Assembly: GCA_965153355.1 (NCBI GenBank) | Contig: OZ231127.1 | Span: forward strand, 5,766,001 to 5,830,000 | Origin: Flaccisagitta enflata | Taxonomy: Eukaryota > Chaetognatha > Sagittoidea > Aphragmophora | Reading direction: 5' to 3' | Length of the DNA stretch: 64,000 nt | Shown: positions 33,366-43,689 of the stretch, piece by piece | Position numbering within the stretch: position 1 is the stretch's first letter | Layout of the letters: each line of letters opens with the position of its first letter | Position numbers and translations under genes: made by a program | Notes under the pieces: generated by a model | Database searches by the model: none | Told to the model about the DNA's origin: nothing | What the model saw: only the letters and a program-made list of their open reading frames with translations

Positions 33366-33557
33366 TTTTTAATTGCGTGCTACGTGACTCTACACCCCGC
33401 TTTGTCGGTCCGTCGGTCCGTCCATCACACTTTACCTTTTTTCGTTTTTTTTTTGCGGTCTTGAGCCTCACTGCTCCTGCCCAAATGATCAAGTGACCTC
33501 AAAAACAACCCCTGCCCACCCACACGCGACTGGGGTAGCTGTGTATCCGGCCTTGTT
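33366..33557 (-). mobile_element. Hairpin-ended element, subfamily A
   Basis: Reversed 3' end TTTTTAATTGCGTGCTACGTGACT, 'ctacaccccgctttgtcgg', 'gcctcactgctcctgccca', 'acacgcgactggggtagc', 'gtatccggccttgttt'. Opposite orientation to the copy 90 bp upstream. Confidence 0.8.
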
Positions 33558-33759
33558 TATAAGAACGTCATTTTTGGCCAAAGCCTTCAAAAGAAATAGC
33601 TACTAATGAAATAGTTAGGATAATAATTAATTTGGATAATAAACAATTAGGAATTTGACAGCGATTTCAAGCCTTGATGTTTTTAATAGCTATGTTTTTA
33701 TTGGAAAAAAATGTACATAACACCTTGCAAGCTGCATCGCCACGGATGAATAGGGGTTC
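33558..33759. other. Decayed family X element (inverted)
   Basis: 'tataagaacgtcatttttgg', 'gccttcaaaagaaatagct', 'tttcaagccttgatgtt' is the reversed order of family X. Confidence 0.5.
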
Positions 33760-33872
33760 ATATAACAAGTGACACGGATTCATAATATTGTTGCGGAAGG
33801 GTAGGCAGGGGCATACAACCCTGATCTACACCCCAACTCCCAACCCACACACAAACATATATATATATATAT
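33760..33872 (+). mobile_element. 5' part of subfamily B2 element
   Basis: 'aacaagtgacacggattcat', 'aatattgttgcggaagggtagg', 'caggggcatacaaccctgat' then a TA run (33857-33876). The 3' hairpin end is missing. Confidence 0.55.
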
Positions 33873-33974
33873 ATATGAGCTTTTATTCGTGCTTAATATT
33901 TAAACACAGATCAGACAACGGCATTCAACTACAGCTAAAGAAAAAAAAAAGTAAAAAATCTGAACAGTATCTGG

Positions 33975-35283
33975 GTCCGCGACGGAAGGGGGTTAAAGAA
34001 TACCCATTCCGTAAGATCGCTATGACCAAAAGATCGCTTACCCTGTAAGTTTGCCAAAACTATAAGTCTTTACATTTAGAGCCGCCATACAAAGTTTCAT
34101 GCAAATCCGTTGAAAAATGACAAAGTTATGCACGTTTTTCACTTTTAGGCTAGTAGGGTGGTTGGGTAGTAGCCTGGTTTAGATAAATAGTGTGCATATG
34201 TTGAGTTCTTCCATTTAGAGACTCCATACCAAGTTTCAACCAATTTGGTTGAAAAATGTCCAATTTATGTAAGTTTTTACTTTTAGGCCGGTAAGCTGGT
34301 TGGGTGGTAGGTTGGTTTGGCCGGTTAGCATGCTCAAACATAAATAAATCACATACATGTGTTGAGTCCTTCCATTTAGAGACTCCATATTAAATTTCAA
34401 CCAAATTGGTTGACAAACGCCAAAGATATGCACATTTATCACTTTTTGGCTGGTAGGCTGGTTGGGTGGTAGGCTGGTTTGACAGGATAAATAGTGCGCA
34501 TATGTTGAGTTCTTCCATTTAGAGACCTCATACCAGGTTTCAGCCAAATTATTGAAAAACGCCAAATAAGCTAGTTTTTCACTTTTGGCCAGGTTAGCTG
34601 GTTGGGTGGTAGGTTTGGCGGATCGCATGCTCAAATGCATATAAATCAAATACATGTTGAGTCCTTCCATTTAGAGACTCATACCAAATTTCAACCAGAA
34701 TTGGCTTGAAAAATGCCAAGTTATGCACGTTTTTCACTTTTAGGCGGAGCTGGTTGGGTATTGAAGCTGGTTTGACAGGGATAATAGCAGCGCATATGTT
34801 GAGTTCTTCCATTCAGAGACCCCATACCAAGTTTCAACCAAATTAGTTGAAAAATGCCAAGTTATGCAAGTTTTCACTTTTAGGCCAGTTGGCTGGTTGG
34901 GTGGTAGGTCGGTTTGGCCGGTTAGCATGCTCAAATGCATATAAATCACATACACATGTTGAGTCCTTCCATTTAGAGACTCCATACCAAATTTCAACCA
35001 AATCGGTTGAAAAATGCCAAAGTTATGCACGTTTTTCACTTTTAGGCTGGTAGGCTGGTTGGGCCGGTTGGGTTGGACGGATCACAAAAATCGGATAGGA
35101 TGTAAAGCGCCTTACCCTAGCACAACTTCCCACCAAATATGAACCAAATCGGTCAAAGCATAAAAAAGTTATCCATTTTTTAAAATCCGTTACGACAACG
35201 ACGACAACGACGACGACGACGACGACACCCACCCGCCTTGAATTATAGTCCGCGTCGGAATGATATTCCGTCGCGGACAAAAA
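33975..35283 (+). mobile_element. Hairpin-ended element carrying a ~150-170-bp satellite (D1)
   Basis: 5' GTCCGCGACGGAA (33975-33987) and 3' TTCCGTCGCGGAC then AAAAA (35266-35283) are exact reverse complements. The terminal hairpin spans 35248-35278. The interior holds about seven tandem units with order 'catttagagactccatacc', 'aagtttcaaccaaat', 'gttgaaaaatgccaaagtta', 'gcacgtttttcacttttagg', 'ggctggttgggtggtagg'. Then comes a gacgac tract (35190-35230) and 'acacccacccgcc'. Microsatellite plus satellite plus hairpin is the plan of HINE/pearl-type elements. Confidence 0.8.
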
Positions 35284-35317
35284 TTAGATCAAATCATTGG
35301 GAAGTAAGATATAACAA

Positions 35318-35880
35318 GTCATCCAAGGATCGCACATGGTCAGCGGTACCCGATGCCCTGCTGGGAGTGATCCAGTGAAAAAGTGGAGTGAGAGCAGGGC
35401 AGCGGCTCCAAAGGGCCGATGTCCTGTAGAACACAGGGGGGAATTTCCATACGTCCTGAGGAGGCACATTTCTGGCAATAGATGACTGATTCAGGCCAAA
35501 GAAGGCATATTTGAAGGCTGGAGGGCAGAATTGAGGCTTTGAGAGTGGATTTGAGGTTTGGAGGGCAAATTTGAGCCACAGAGGGCTGATTTGATGCTTG
35601 GAGGCCTAGTTGAAGGTCTGGAGGGCAGATCTGAGGTCTGTAGGTCAGATTTGAGGTGGGGGGGGGCTGATTTGAAGCCTAGAAGGCTGATTTGAGGCCT
35701 GGAGGGCTAAATTTAGGGCTGGGAGGGCAAATTTGAGGCCTTGATGGCCATTGGGGGGGGGGACGGACGGACGGACGGACGGACGTATGGAAATTCCCCC
35801 CTGTGTTCTACAGGACATCGGCCCTTTGGGGCCGCTGCCCAAAAAGGCTAACATCGCATTGCCAATATGGGGTAAACAGT
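35318..35880. mobile_element. Family E element with ~20-bp 'gatttgaggcctggagggct' array
   Basis: Left: 'caagtcatccaaggatcgca', 'ggtcagcggtacccgatgcc', 'gggcagcggctccaaagggc', 'cgatgtcctgtagaacacag'. Array of 20-21-bp units at 35490-35750. Right: a ggac tract, 'ggaaattcccccctgtgt', 'tacaggacatcggccc', 'ggggccgctgccc'. The ends are long inverted repeats, each with an inner palindrome GTCCTGTAGAAC-like. Confidence 0.75.
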
Positions 35881-35895
35881 CGCAAAAGCGTTAGA

Positions 35896-36178
35896 TGGTC
35901 AGCGGTACCCGTGCCCTGCCTAAGTTGGTTGTGATTAAATTGAGGAAAGGAGCAGGGCAACGGCCCCAGGGGGGCCGATGACCTATGCTTCCATTTATGG
36001 GAAAATTTCTCTTTCTTCTCCTCCTAGCAGTTGGGATATTGGTCTTTGAGCTGAGATTTAGGCCTTGGGGCTGGGATTTGGGCTGTAGGGCTGGGATTTG
36101 GTCCTCAACCTGGATTTTGTGCTTGAGGCTAGGGTTTTGACCTTGGGGCTGGATTTTGTTTTTGGGCAGGGGCCCCAA
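35896..36178. mobile_element. Family E element with 'ggggctgggatttgggc' array
   Basis: 'ggtcagcggtacccgtgccc', 'gcagggcaacggccccagg', 'gccgatgacctatgcttcc', an array of ~20-bp units at 36025-36155, then 'gggcaggggccccaaaggg'. The right end is shared with, or overlaps, the next element. Confidence 0.65.
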
Positions 36179-36985
36179 AGGGGTCAATGACCTATGCTTT
36201 CACGCAAAGGGGAAATTTCTCCTCCTCCTTGCTCTCCTCCGTCCGTCCCCCCCCTTGAGGCTCGAATTCCAGCCTCGAGGCTCAAATCCCAACCTCAAGG
36301 CTCAAATCCCAGCCATGAGGCTCAAGCCCAAGCCTGGAAGCTCATCTCCCAGCCTCAAGGCTCAAACCTCAGCCTGAAAGCTTAAATCCCAGTCCCAAGG
36401 TTCAATCCCCAGCCTTGAGGCTCAGTTCCCAACCTCAAGGCTCATATCCCAGCCATCAGGCTCAAACCCAAGCCTAGAGGCTTAACTCCTAGCCTCAAGG
36501 CTCAAACCCCAGCCTGGATGCTCAAACCCCAGCCTGGAGGCTCAAACCCCAGTCCCGAGGCTCAAACCCCAGCCTTGAGGCTCAAATCCCACTCCTAAGG
36601 GGACTTTCATTCTTTCGTCCGTGCGTCCATCTCCCCCCGACCCTGAGACTCAAATCTCAGCCTCAAGGCTCAAATCTCTGTCTTGAGGCTCAAATCTCAG
36701 CTTCAAGGCTCAAATCTCAGCTTCAAGGCTCAAATCCCAGCCTCAAGGCTAAAATCTCAGCATCTTAGCTCAAATCACAACCTTGAGGCTGAAGTCACAA
36801 CCTCGAGGCTCAAATCACAGCCTCGAAACATAGATCCCATAATTGATGCTCAAATTCAAGCCTAGAGCTTCAAAACCTACTAAGCATAGGTAATTGGCCC
36901 CTTCAGGGCCGCTGCCCCTCTCACCATCACACCTCAACATATGCTCACATAGACATAGGGGCAACTGGTACGGCTGATCATCTAA
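36160..36985. mobile_element. Family E element(s) with 21-bp 'cagcctcaaggctcaaatccc' array
   Basis: Left end 'gggcaggggccccaaagggg', 'tcaatgacctatgctttc'. Arrays at 36255-36600 (about 16 units) and 36650-36880 (about 11 units) are separated by a second 'ggactttcattctttcgtccg...cccccc' block. This implies two elements fused or one internally duplicated. Ends 'cttcagggccgctgcccc' and 'ggtacggctgatcatctaac'. Confidence 0.65.
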
Positions 36986-37325
36986 CGCTTTCATGACTAT
37001 TGAGACTTGGCTTTGAGGTTGGAATTTAAGCTGTGAGGCTGGGATTTGGGCCTTGAGGTTGGGATTTTGGCCTTGAGGCTGGGATATGGGCCTCGAGGCT
37101 GGGATTTGGGCCTTGAGGCTGGGATTTAGGCATCAAGGCTGGGATTTGGGCCACGAGGTTGGGATTAGGGCCTGGATGCTGAGATTTGGGCCTTGAGGCT
37201 AAGATTTGAATCGCGGGGGGGGGGGGGGAAACGGAGAAAGAGGAGGAGGAGAAGGAGAAATTTCCCCATATGTGAAAGCATAGAACATCGTCCCCTTTTG
37301 GGCCGCTGCACAAAAGTATCCTAAA
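36986..37325. mobile_element. Family E element, inverted array 'gggatttgggccttgaggct'
   Basis: About ten 20-21-bp units at 37005-37205, then 'ggggggggggg', 'gagaaatttccccatatgtg', 'catcgtccccttttgggcc', 'gctgc'. The unit is the reverse complement of the array just upstream, so the two form a large inverted pair. Confidence 0.65.
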
Positions 37326-37327
37326 TG

Positions 37328-37398
37328 CTTGTTTTTCCACTTTTCGACTCGATTATTACAGAAGGACCGACGGACAAACAAAGCCTCTTATAGATAAG
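37328..37398 (+). mobile_element. 3' part of subfamily B element
   Basis: 'ttttccacttttcgactcg', 'ttacagaaggaccgacggac', 'aaagcctcttatagataagg'. The terminal hairpin is lost. Confidence 0.5.
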
Positions 37399-37483
37399 GT
37401 TGGGAGTGACTCGGGTTTTCAATCACCACCGATTTTCGGCGATTTTTCCTTTCCACCACCGTTTTTTCCGTTTTTTTCAGTGA

Positions 37484-37712
37484 TTTTTAGAAGCGGACAT
37501 GCACTTCTGGAAGAGGGTTTGTCGGTCCATCGGTCTATTGGTCACACTTGTGTTAAAAATGTGAAAATGTGCATTTATGATGATACAGCTGTGAATGTTA
37601 GTGTGTGTGAGTAAGCATGGGGTGGGAGAGGGTATGAATGAGGGTTGCATGCCCCTGCCCACCCATCCACAATGATATAGTGTCCCCGCATCACTTGTTA
37701 TACTGCAGCATC
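37484..37712 (-). mobile_element. Subfamily B2 element
   Basis: Reversed end TTTTTAGAAGCGGACATGCACTTCT (hairpin AGAAGTGC...CGCTTCT), 'gagggtttgtcggtcc', 'gcatggggtgggagaggg', 'catgcccctgcccacccatcc', 'acaatgatatagtgtcccc', 'catcacttgtta'. The hairpin has a third type of arm, AGAAGYG. Confidence 0.65.
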
Positions 37713-37983
37713 CCCCATCAGTTGCTAGCTAAAACTGATCAACAAAGTGTATCTTGTGCACAATCCTTTAGCCTGTTTCCACACACTGTGACACCATGGT
37801 TTAAAGATTAGAAAAAAAAATTCATAATAGTCTTAGTGTATACACTGTATGTCTCTTGCACTGTTTCTTGATGTCAGTCTGCCTCTCTCTTTCTTGCACT
37901 CTCTCCCTCTCCCCCTGCCCCCCTCTCTCTTTCTTCTTTTGTTTTTCTTTCTCCTCTTCAGTCTTCAATCTGTTAGCTTCTTC
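37713..37983. other. Spacer with a CT-rich tail
   Basis: 37880-37970 is a degenerate tctctc/ccct stretch. No gene. Confidence 0.5.
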
Positions 37984-38130
37984 TTTTTAGATGCGTCCGT
38001 CAGGAACGCATCTCTATAAGAGGGTCTGTCCGTCCGTCTGTCGGTCCGTCCGTCCGTCCGTCCGTCCGTATGTCCGTTACGCAAGTGCAAAAACCGCGTT
38101 TCTCGGCTGTTTTTGGCCACTGTGAGATCC
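37984..38130 (-). mobile_element. Hairpin-ended element, subfamily T
   Basis: TTTTTAGATGCGTCCGTCAGG with 'aacgcatct' gives the terminal hairpin AGATGCG...CGCATCT. Then 'ctataagagggtctg', a pure GTCC tract, 'gttacgcaagtgcaaaaacc' and 'tctcggctgtttttggcc'. Confidence 0.75.
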
Positions 38131-38641
38131 TATTCTGAAACAAATGCTCAACCAACATGATTTGTGAGCCTCCTTTAGCACTTAGTCGTTTCATCCATCT
38201 GTTCGTCCATCTGTCTCTCCATGCTCCATATATGTCACATGATCAATACACGCAGAGACACGGCCCGGACGCATCGTTGCCCGGTCGGGCTTGTTTTTTC
38301 CATTGAAGATAACAGAATTGATAGAATGGAAGTGCAGGACAAATGGAAACAGTAGAAATGATAAAAATGAATAAGAACTATGCATGCATCATAAACTTTG
38401 AACAGTGTTGGCATTATTCCAGATACATGGCCTATAAGTACAGAAGGAACCATTACAAGAGGTGTGGTGGGACTAAAATTGAAGCACCCCCTTACAGTTC
38501 ACAGTGCTGCTTATATTTCTTTATTTTGGGTAGTGGTTTATACCTTATATGAATAAAAATTCTTTCACCGAGGTGATTTTTGAAATTCCACTAAAAACCT
38601 TTCCAAATTTTTAATTTTTCCTATTTCTAGAGCTTTTAAAA
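38131..38641. other. Spacer with weak element words
   Basis: 'catccatctgttcgtccatctgtctctcc' and 'acggcccggac' at 38192-38275 suggest a decayed element. The rest is unremarkable. Confidence 0.4.
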
Positions 38642-38880
38642 AACAAGGTCATTAGACCTAAGTCGCGTGCGTTGGCACTTTCAAAAAAAGGCAGGCGGAC
38701 AGACAGAAAAAAATTTTTTTCTTTAAAAAACCAATTGACATGGTTCTTTACTCCACAAAGAGATAAAAAATGCTTTAAAACGCTTTTAAAACAGTCTTGT
38801 GACGGACGGACCAACCGACTGACTGACAGATCGACCAACCAAAAGGTGGCTTATAAAGTCGCGTAGCACGCAACTAAAAA
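38642..38880 (+). mobile_element. Hairpin-ended element, subfamily A variant
   Basis: AACAAGGTCATTAGACCTAAG start, 5' AAGTCGCGTGCGTTGGCAC, a different interior ('ccaattgacatggttcttta'), a GACC/GACT tract, 'aaaggtggcttata', and 3' AGTCGCGTAGCACGCAACT then AAAAA. Same ends, unrelated core. Confidence 0.7.
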
Positions 38881-38962
38881 CCCTAAATTTTAGTGTAAAA
38901 AGGTCAATTATGGAAATTCTAGAGGAAGTCTCAATATAAGATATAAACCGCTGCCCAGATTA

Positions 38963-39350
38963 CACTTTTTTTTTATAAGAACCTAGTTTATAAGATCTTA
39001 AGAACATACGAAGGCTTCAATTTTTGAGAAAAAAAATTCGCTTACAATGAAATTTTAAAAACATTAAAAAAAACCTTGAATTTTAGTATAATTAAGATGA
39101 TATTTTATGATTTTCAAACAAATATCATAAAAACATCCCTAGACTTTAATGATTGGTATTTGTTTTAACAGTATTTAATTAAAATATCTTTAGTGCAATT
39201 GAGTAATGGTACATTATAAGGTTTTTTATAGTTTATATAGTATTTGAAATTAATAATGCTCTAAGAGTTTGAAGGCTTCATTTGGCCTTGAAAATAAGAA
39301 CATGAAGCCTTTGAAAAAAAAATGACGTTCTTATAAAAAAAAAGTGTAGA
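38963..39350. mobile_element. 'TATAAGAAC' element (family X), long copy with TIRs
   Basis: Left TACACTTTTTTTTTATAAGAAC and right GTTCTTATAAAAAAAAAGTG with TA are inverted repeats. Inside, 'gaaggcttcaattttt' and 'gaagcctttgaaaaaa' form further inverted segments. About 390 bp and AT-rich. Confidence 0.65.
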
Positions 39351-39540
39351 AGAAAAGAAGCAATAGCATGGGCTTTGAGGGGGGGTGCTAAAACATTTAG
39401 TCTCTCCACAACTCTCATAATGGTTCCTTTTGTAGTTGCTTGCAGGTGGGCAGGGGCAGTAATGTAGATGGGTGGGAGTGGACAGGGGCTGTATTGTGGC
39501 ATGGCAGGGGCAGTAATGCTGAAAATTGCTTTTCTGCTCA
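39351..39540 (+). repeat. Cluster of 'gggcaggggcagtaatg' units
   Basis: Three imperfect copies of 'gg(c)aggggc(a/t)gtaatg' at 39450-39525: an internally expanded, end-less element A/B fragment. Confidence 0.45.
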
Positions 39541-39914
39541 ATTTTGCATCACCTAGATTTAAGCGTTCCAGACAGGCAACAAAAAAGACTGAGTGAAACT
39601 GGGATGAGGTACTGTTTCATGTTACTATAGTAACCACTGAATCAGGGATTTATGTGGTTTTTTGGTTTTGTTTTTTTTTTTTTTTTTTTTTTTTAAATCG
39701 GAAATATTGTCCCAGCCTATGCGCATTTCCCTCTGCATGACGGCAAAAAATGCGATGAAAAGAGCAGCTTGGGGATGGATGGGAAAAATGGTGAAAAACC
39801 GAAAATCCAAATCACTGAATCAGTGAAAATTGGCAATCACTCCACCGTTTTTTTCGGCGGTGAATCACCGATCCCCCAACCTTACTTATAGAGTAATGTG
39901 TCCGCAACTTAAAA
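39541..39914. other. Spacer with a poly-T run
   Basis: t-homopolymer at 39670-39694 and 'ggtgaatcaccg' words at 39835-39870 similar to those at 37425-37480. Nothing else. Confidence 0.4.
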
Positions 39915-40098
39915 CAAGTAATACGGGGTCACATAATCGTTGTGAACAGATGGGCAAGGGCGCCGACCCCCAGCCTCACTCAAACTCCCCCTCAACACCT
40001 CCGTCCACATACACACGCATCCAGATCCGCCTTTCTCAAACTTACGACTTGTGCGTTTCAGACCCACGGACGGATGGATAAAGCCTCATTCAATGTTA
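39915..40098 (+). mobile_element. Subfamily B2 element, hairpin lost
   Basis: 'aacaagtaatacggggtcac', 'ataatcgttgtgaacagatggg', 'aagggcgccgaccccc', 'cttacgacttgtgcgtttc', 'ggatggataaagcctc'. Ends without the terminal palindrome. Confidence 0.6.
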
Positions 40099-40187
40099 CA
40101 AAGAACACAGCTGTCTAAATTCCAGCGCACAGGGACTTGTTGACTCCGGCTTAGTTGCGGCCCCGCGATATACACATTTATACACAC

Positions 40188-40334
40188 TTTTCAGTCGCGG
40201 TCACGCAGGTCACGGGACTCTACACCTTGCCGGTCGATCCGTCTGTTTGTCCATGATAATTCTAAATTGCGAGCGATTTTTAAATTACCCTGCTCAACCT
40301 TTCGCGACTGTCCTACCGAGTATCTAGCCTTTTA
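40188..40334 (-). mobile_element. Hairpin-ended element, subfamily U (decayed)
   Basis: TTTTCAGTCGCGGTCACGC, 'gggactctacaccttgccgg', 'aattctaaattgcgagcgatt', 'accctgctcaacctttcgcg', 'actgtcctaccgagtatct'. The order matches the copy at 20035 reversed. Confidence 0.6.
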
Positions 40335-40843
40335 ATATAAAACCTCGTTTTAAGAATATTTGTCATTGGCAAAAAAAATAAGAAAAAAATTAGGAACCTA
40401 ATCTAAACTTTCCTGGAAGAAATTTCCCGCACGGCATTACACGTTTACCGCCGTTGGGATTCATTAATCTTTTATTATGCATTTCTATAAGTTAACATAG
40501 TGAGAGAAAAAAATTAAAAACACCATCAGAATCACAAGAAACAGCTTATCTTTACATACGGCAATGTTGCATGGTGATGAAAAAATCAGAATAAGCATGA
40601 GACAGAGTTTAAAGTGTATTTTAGTTAAAAGGGTTTTTTCCCTTACTTAATTAGCTAATTTCAAATTTGCGCTGTGTTTTTGATCTTGATATTTACAAAA
40701 AAATTGTCGCTAAAAAGGAGAATGGAAATATCTTTGATGCTTCATTGAGCAAAATTTTGCTTTTTTCCTATATGTACAAAACATTATCAAAAATAAGCAA
40801 AATATTAAAACATTCATTAGGCCACTTTCGACTTCCAGAAAAT
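40335..40843. other. AT-rich spacer
   Basis: No feature recognised; a 69-codon frame at 40667 has no support. Confidence 0.4.
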
Positions 40844-41466
40844 CGCTCACTGCCCTCTCATAGCAAGATCAGGTGAAAAGTAACATTACTGTAGGTTTTT
40901 TCATTGTTTTGTATAGAATCTAAGCTCTTTTTATTGGAACTAATGAAGATAAAATCTTGTCAAGAGCGCTTTTGGAGATTTTCATAAAAATTGGTGGTTT
41001 TAAGCCTTCTTTTTCCTGTAGATTCAACTGGGTATTTCAGAAATACTTTGTTAGCAAATTCGTATTCCTGGTGAAATTTCCATTCATTTGATAGGTCGCA
41101 ACATATACTTTTACATAGAAATAAGATTTTCAGTTTTTAAGCCACCGTTGCAAAATCGTAACGGTGGCTTAAAAATGGGAAATTGCATTTTTGGATAAAA
41201 TTGTATGGTGCGACCTATCAAATGAATGGAAATTTCATTAGGAATTTAAATATGCTGTCAAAAAAGATTTTCAAAATACCCAGTAGAATCTACATTGAAA
41301 AAAGGGTACAAACCATCAATTTTTTATGAAAATCTCAAAAAGCGCTCTTGACAAGATTTTATCTTTATTTGTTCCAGCAAATAGAGCTCAGATTCTATAC
41401 AAAACAATGAAAAAACCTACAGTAATGTTACTTTTCTCTGGATCTTGCTGTGAGAGGGTAGTGCGC
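40844..41466. mobile_element. Foldback element K, copy 2 (~620 bp)
   Basis: Left arm from 'gctcactgccctctcatagc'; right arm ends 'gctgtgagagggtagtgcgc'. Centre 'aagccaccgttgcaaaatcg' with 'taacggtggctt' (41139-41172). 'tttgataggtcgcaac' on the left and 'gcgacctatcaaatgaa' on the right are exact partners. Same plan and centre as 26298-26914. Confidence 0.85.
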
Positions 41467-41986
41467 TGGAAATAAATATATATGTTCACATGATATAACT
41501 TTACATAATACCAAACGCTCAGCCCACTCCTAGCTGTCGCATAGCGTCGCAAGCCTGTCAAATGCAACGCTATCACTCAAATAATGCGACATTGAACAAT
41601 ACGCTGATGTTTCAAAGTGAAAAAGAGCTTCCATCCTGTTAACATTGATAACAAAAATGGCGGTAAAATTTTCGAGGGTAGGACTTATGATAAAGAGTGA
41701 GATTTTCAATCACGGTTTCGCCAAAAAGTCACAGTTTTAACGTCTTCCAACGAATTTTCGACGAGGAATCCAAAAATCGCAGCCTCGAGGGCCTCAGAGA
41801 ACGTATTAAAGATCTTTTAGGAAAGCTTACCTAATCATAAATGAATATGATCGTCAAATGACCGTCGCCGAAGCTCAGCATTAACAGCGCTAAAGAACTT
41901 TAGTTTAAATAGTCAAAGCTTCATCAATGCGCGTAGTTGTATTTGGAGTTTCTTTTTTATATTTCTTAGAATCCGGATTTGACTCG
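41467..41986. other. Spacer
   Basis: No repeats or gene recognised. Confidence 0.4.
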
Positions 41987-41995
41987 CTACCACAC

Positions 41996-42496
41996 TTGGG
42001 TGTTTCACATAGCAAAAGTTAGGAGTATCCCTTTACTCTACTTGGGTAACGTGGAGAAGCAAAAATCAAGAAAATAACCATTTTTGTTTTTTCAAAATTC
42101 CTTCATCTTTCATTTTTGTTTTAGCCCTAAAGTTTCCACAGATTTCCTTGAATTTAGCAAAATCCTATGTAGTTCTGTTACAAAAAAAACAATTATTTGT
42201 CTTAGAAAATCATAATATTTGTAAAAACAAACTAAGATATAAGAATATAAGCTATGAAACAGCTCATGAAAAAACAAATTAACAATTCTATGAAAAAAAA
42301 AGTTAATTTAAAGAATGTCAGCATGTTTTATCCCACTGCATTATGCAAATTAGGTCCTCAAAAACAATTTTCTAAAAAATGGAAGATGAACAATTTTTGA
42401 TAAAAGAAAAATGGTAAAGGTCCTAAATTTGGCCACTCCACATTAAGTAAAGAGGGTGAAAAGAAGTAACCAACTTTTGCTATGTGAAGCACCCAA
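41996..42496. mobile_element. TIR element with ~9-bp target duplication
   Basis: TTGGGTGTTTCACATAGCAA and the reversed right end TTGGGTGCTTCACATAGCAA. Flanks CTACCACAC (41987-41995) and CTACCACGC (42497-42505) are a 9-bp duplication with one change, consistent with hAT (8) or Mutator (9) type insertion. Arms also share 'ggagaagc/ggccactcc'-region similarity. Interior AT-rich, non-coding. Confidence 0.75.
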
Positions 42497-42505
42497 CTAC
42501 CACGC

Positions 42506-42747
42506 CCACGTTTCGGTTAGTTGTGCATTCATTTGATACCATATTTTTTCTAGTCGGCGCACTCTTTTGATTCATAAGCACTTTTTATCCTGTATCACTT
42601 ATAGTGAATGCTTCTTTAGATATCAGAAATGCAAGATTTTATGTGTCATAGTTACTTTTTTTAACTTTTTTAAACTTTTTTTTAACTTTTAACTTTTTTT
42701 ACTTGTTTTTTATTTAGTCCTTATCAATTCATTGTTCTAAGGAGCAA
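42506..42747. other. AT-rich spacer
   Basis: Repeated 'aacttttt' words at 42660-42705; otherwise nothing. Confidence 0.4.
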
Positions 42748-42797
42748 AAAGAGGGGGGCGCTAATTGGAGGGGGGCGATAAATGGAAAAAATACGGT
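42748..42797. mobile_element. Solitary right end of the CCGTATTTCC MITE family
   Basis: 'gggggcgctaattggagg', 'gggcgataaatgg', 'aaaaatacgg' matches the reversed terminus at 31543. No partner end was found within 600 bp upstream. Confidence 0.6.
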
Positions 42798-42910
42798 GTT
42801 TGATAGTGATGTTTCTCGAGTCTGTAACCAACGTCCCCCCTCCCCAAACAACAGATTACAATCACGCTAACAGCTCTCAGAAATATATCAAAGTTGTCAT
42901 TTCCTCTTGT

Positions 42911-43455
42911 CCATTTTAAACTAGACCAATATTGACCTAAGGAATCAACTCAGACCGTTAAAAATGCTCTCAGGTCAATTTTTCGATCCCCATGACATGG
43001 CCTAAGGTTCTTAGGTCAAAAACCATATAAGGTCAGATTTTCAAAATTTGAAATGTGCATACCTGATTGCAGATTCAGAATCTTTGTAAAAAACTGTATG
43101 TTGAAAGTGCCTTCTCTTTTTAAAAATTCAGACCAGAACACTGTCAAAATTGATGTTTTAGGTCAAAATTAGCAAAATTTTAAACAAAAGCACAATTCTT
43201 ACTCTATATCTTTAACGTCAAATTTAACAAAATTCTAGTTAGAATTTTGAAGAAAGGAAGACACTTTTAGCAGGCAGTTTTTTACAAGGATTTTGAATCT
43301 GCAATCAATTATGTATATCTCCCATTTTGAAAATTTGACCTTATTTGGTTTTTGATCTGAGAACCTTAGGCCATGGGGATCGAAAAATTGACCTGAGAAC
43401 ATTTCTGATAGTCTGAGTGGATTCCCCACCTCAATATTGGTCTAGTCTCAAATGG
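42911..43455. mobile_element. Foldback element (~545 bp)
   Basis: 'ccattttaaactagaccaat', 'attgacctaagg', 'ggtcaatttttcgatcccc', 'ctaaggttcttaggtcaaaa', 'gattgcagattcagaatc' recur as reverse complements toward 43455 in the mirrored order. Arms about 200 bp; centre AT-rich. No target duplication identified. Confidence 0.8.
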
Positions 43456-43536
43456 ATGATAGCAAGCCATGATTTTTGATAATTTCACGTTAGACTCGTC
43501 TTGGCGGTTGTCTTTTGCGTGCATAGAATGGTAGCG

Positions 43537-43685
43537 AACAAGGCCGGATACACGGCCATCAGTTGCGGACGGGTGGGCAGGGGCGGAAATGCGCGTTTTC
43601 TCACTTTTCGACTCAATGGTTACGGACGGACCAACCAACGGACGGGCAAAGCCTCTTATAGAGTTGCGTGTCCGCAACTAAAAAC
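43537..43685 (+). mobile_element. Hairpin-ended element, subfamily B (reference copy)
   Basis: AACAAGGCCGGATACACGG, 'ccatcagttgcggacgggtg', 'ggcaggggcggaaatgcgcg', 'ttctcacttttcgactcaa', a GACC tract, 'aaagcctcttatagag', and hairpin TTGCGTGTCCGCAACT then AAAAA. 5' AGTTGCGGAC is the exact complement of 3' GTCCGCAACT. The best-preserved B copy. Confidence 0.85.
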
Positions 43686-43689
43686 TAGT

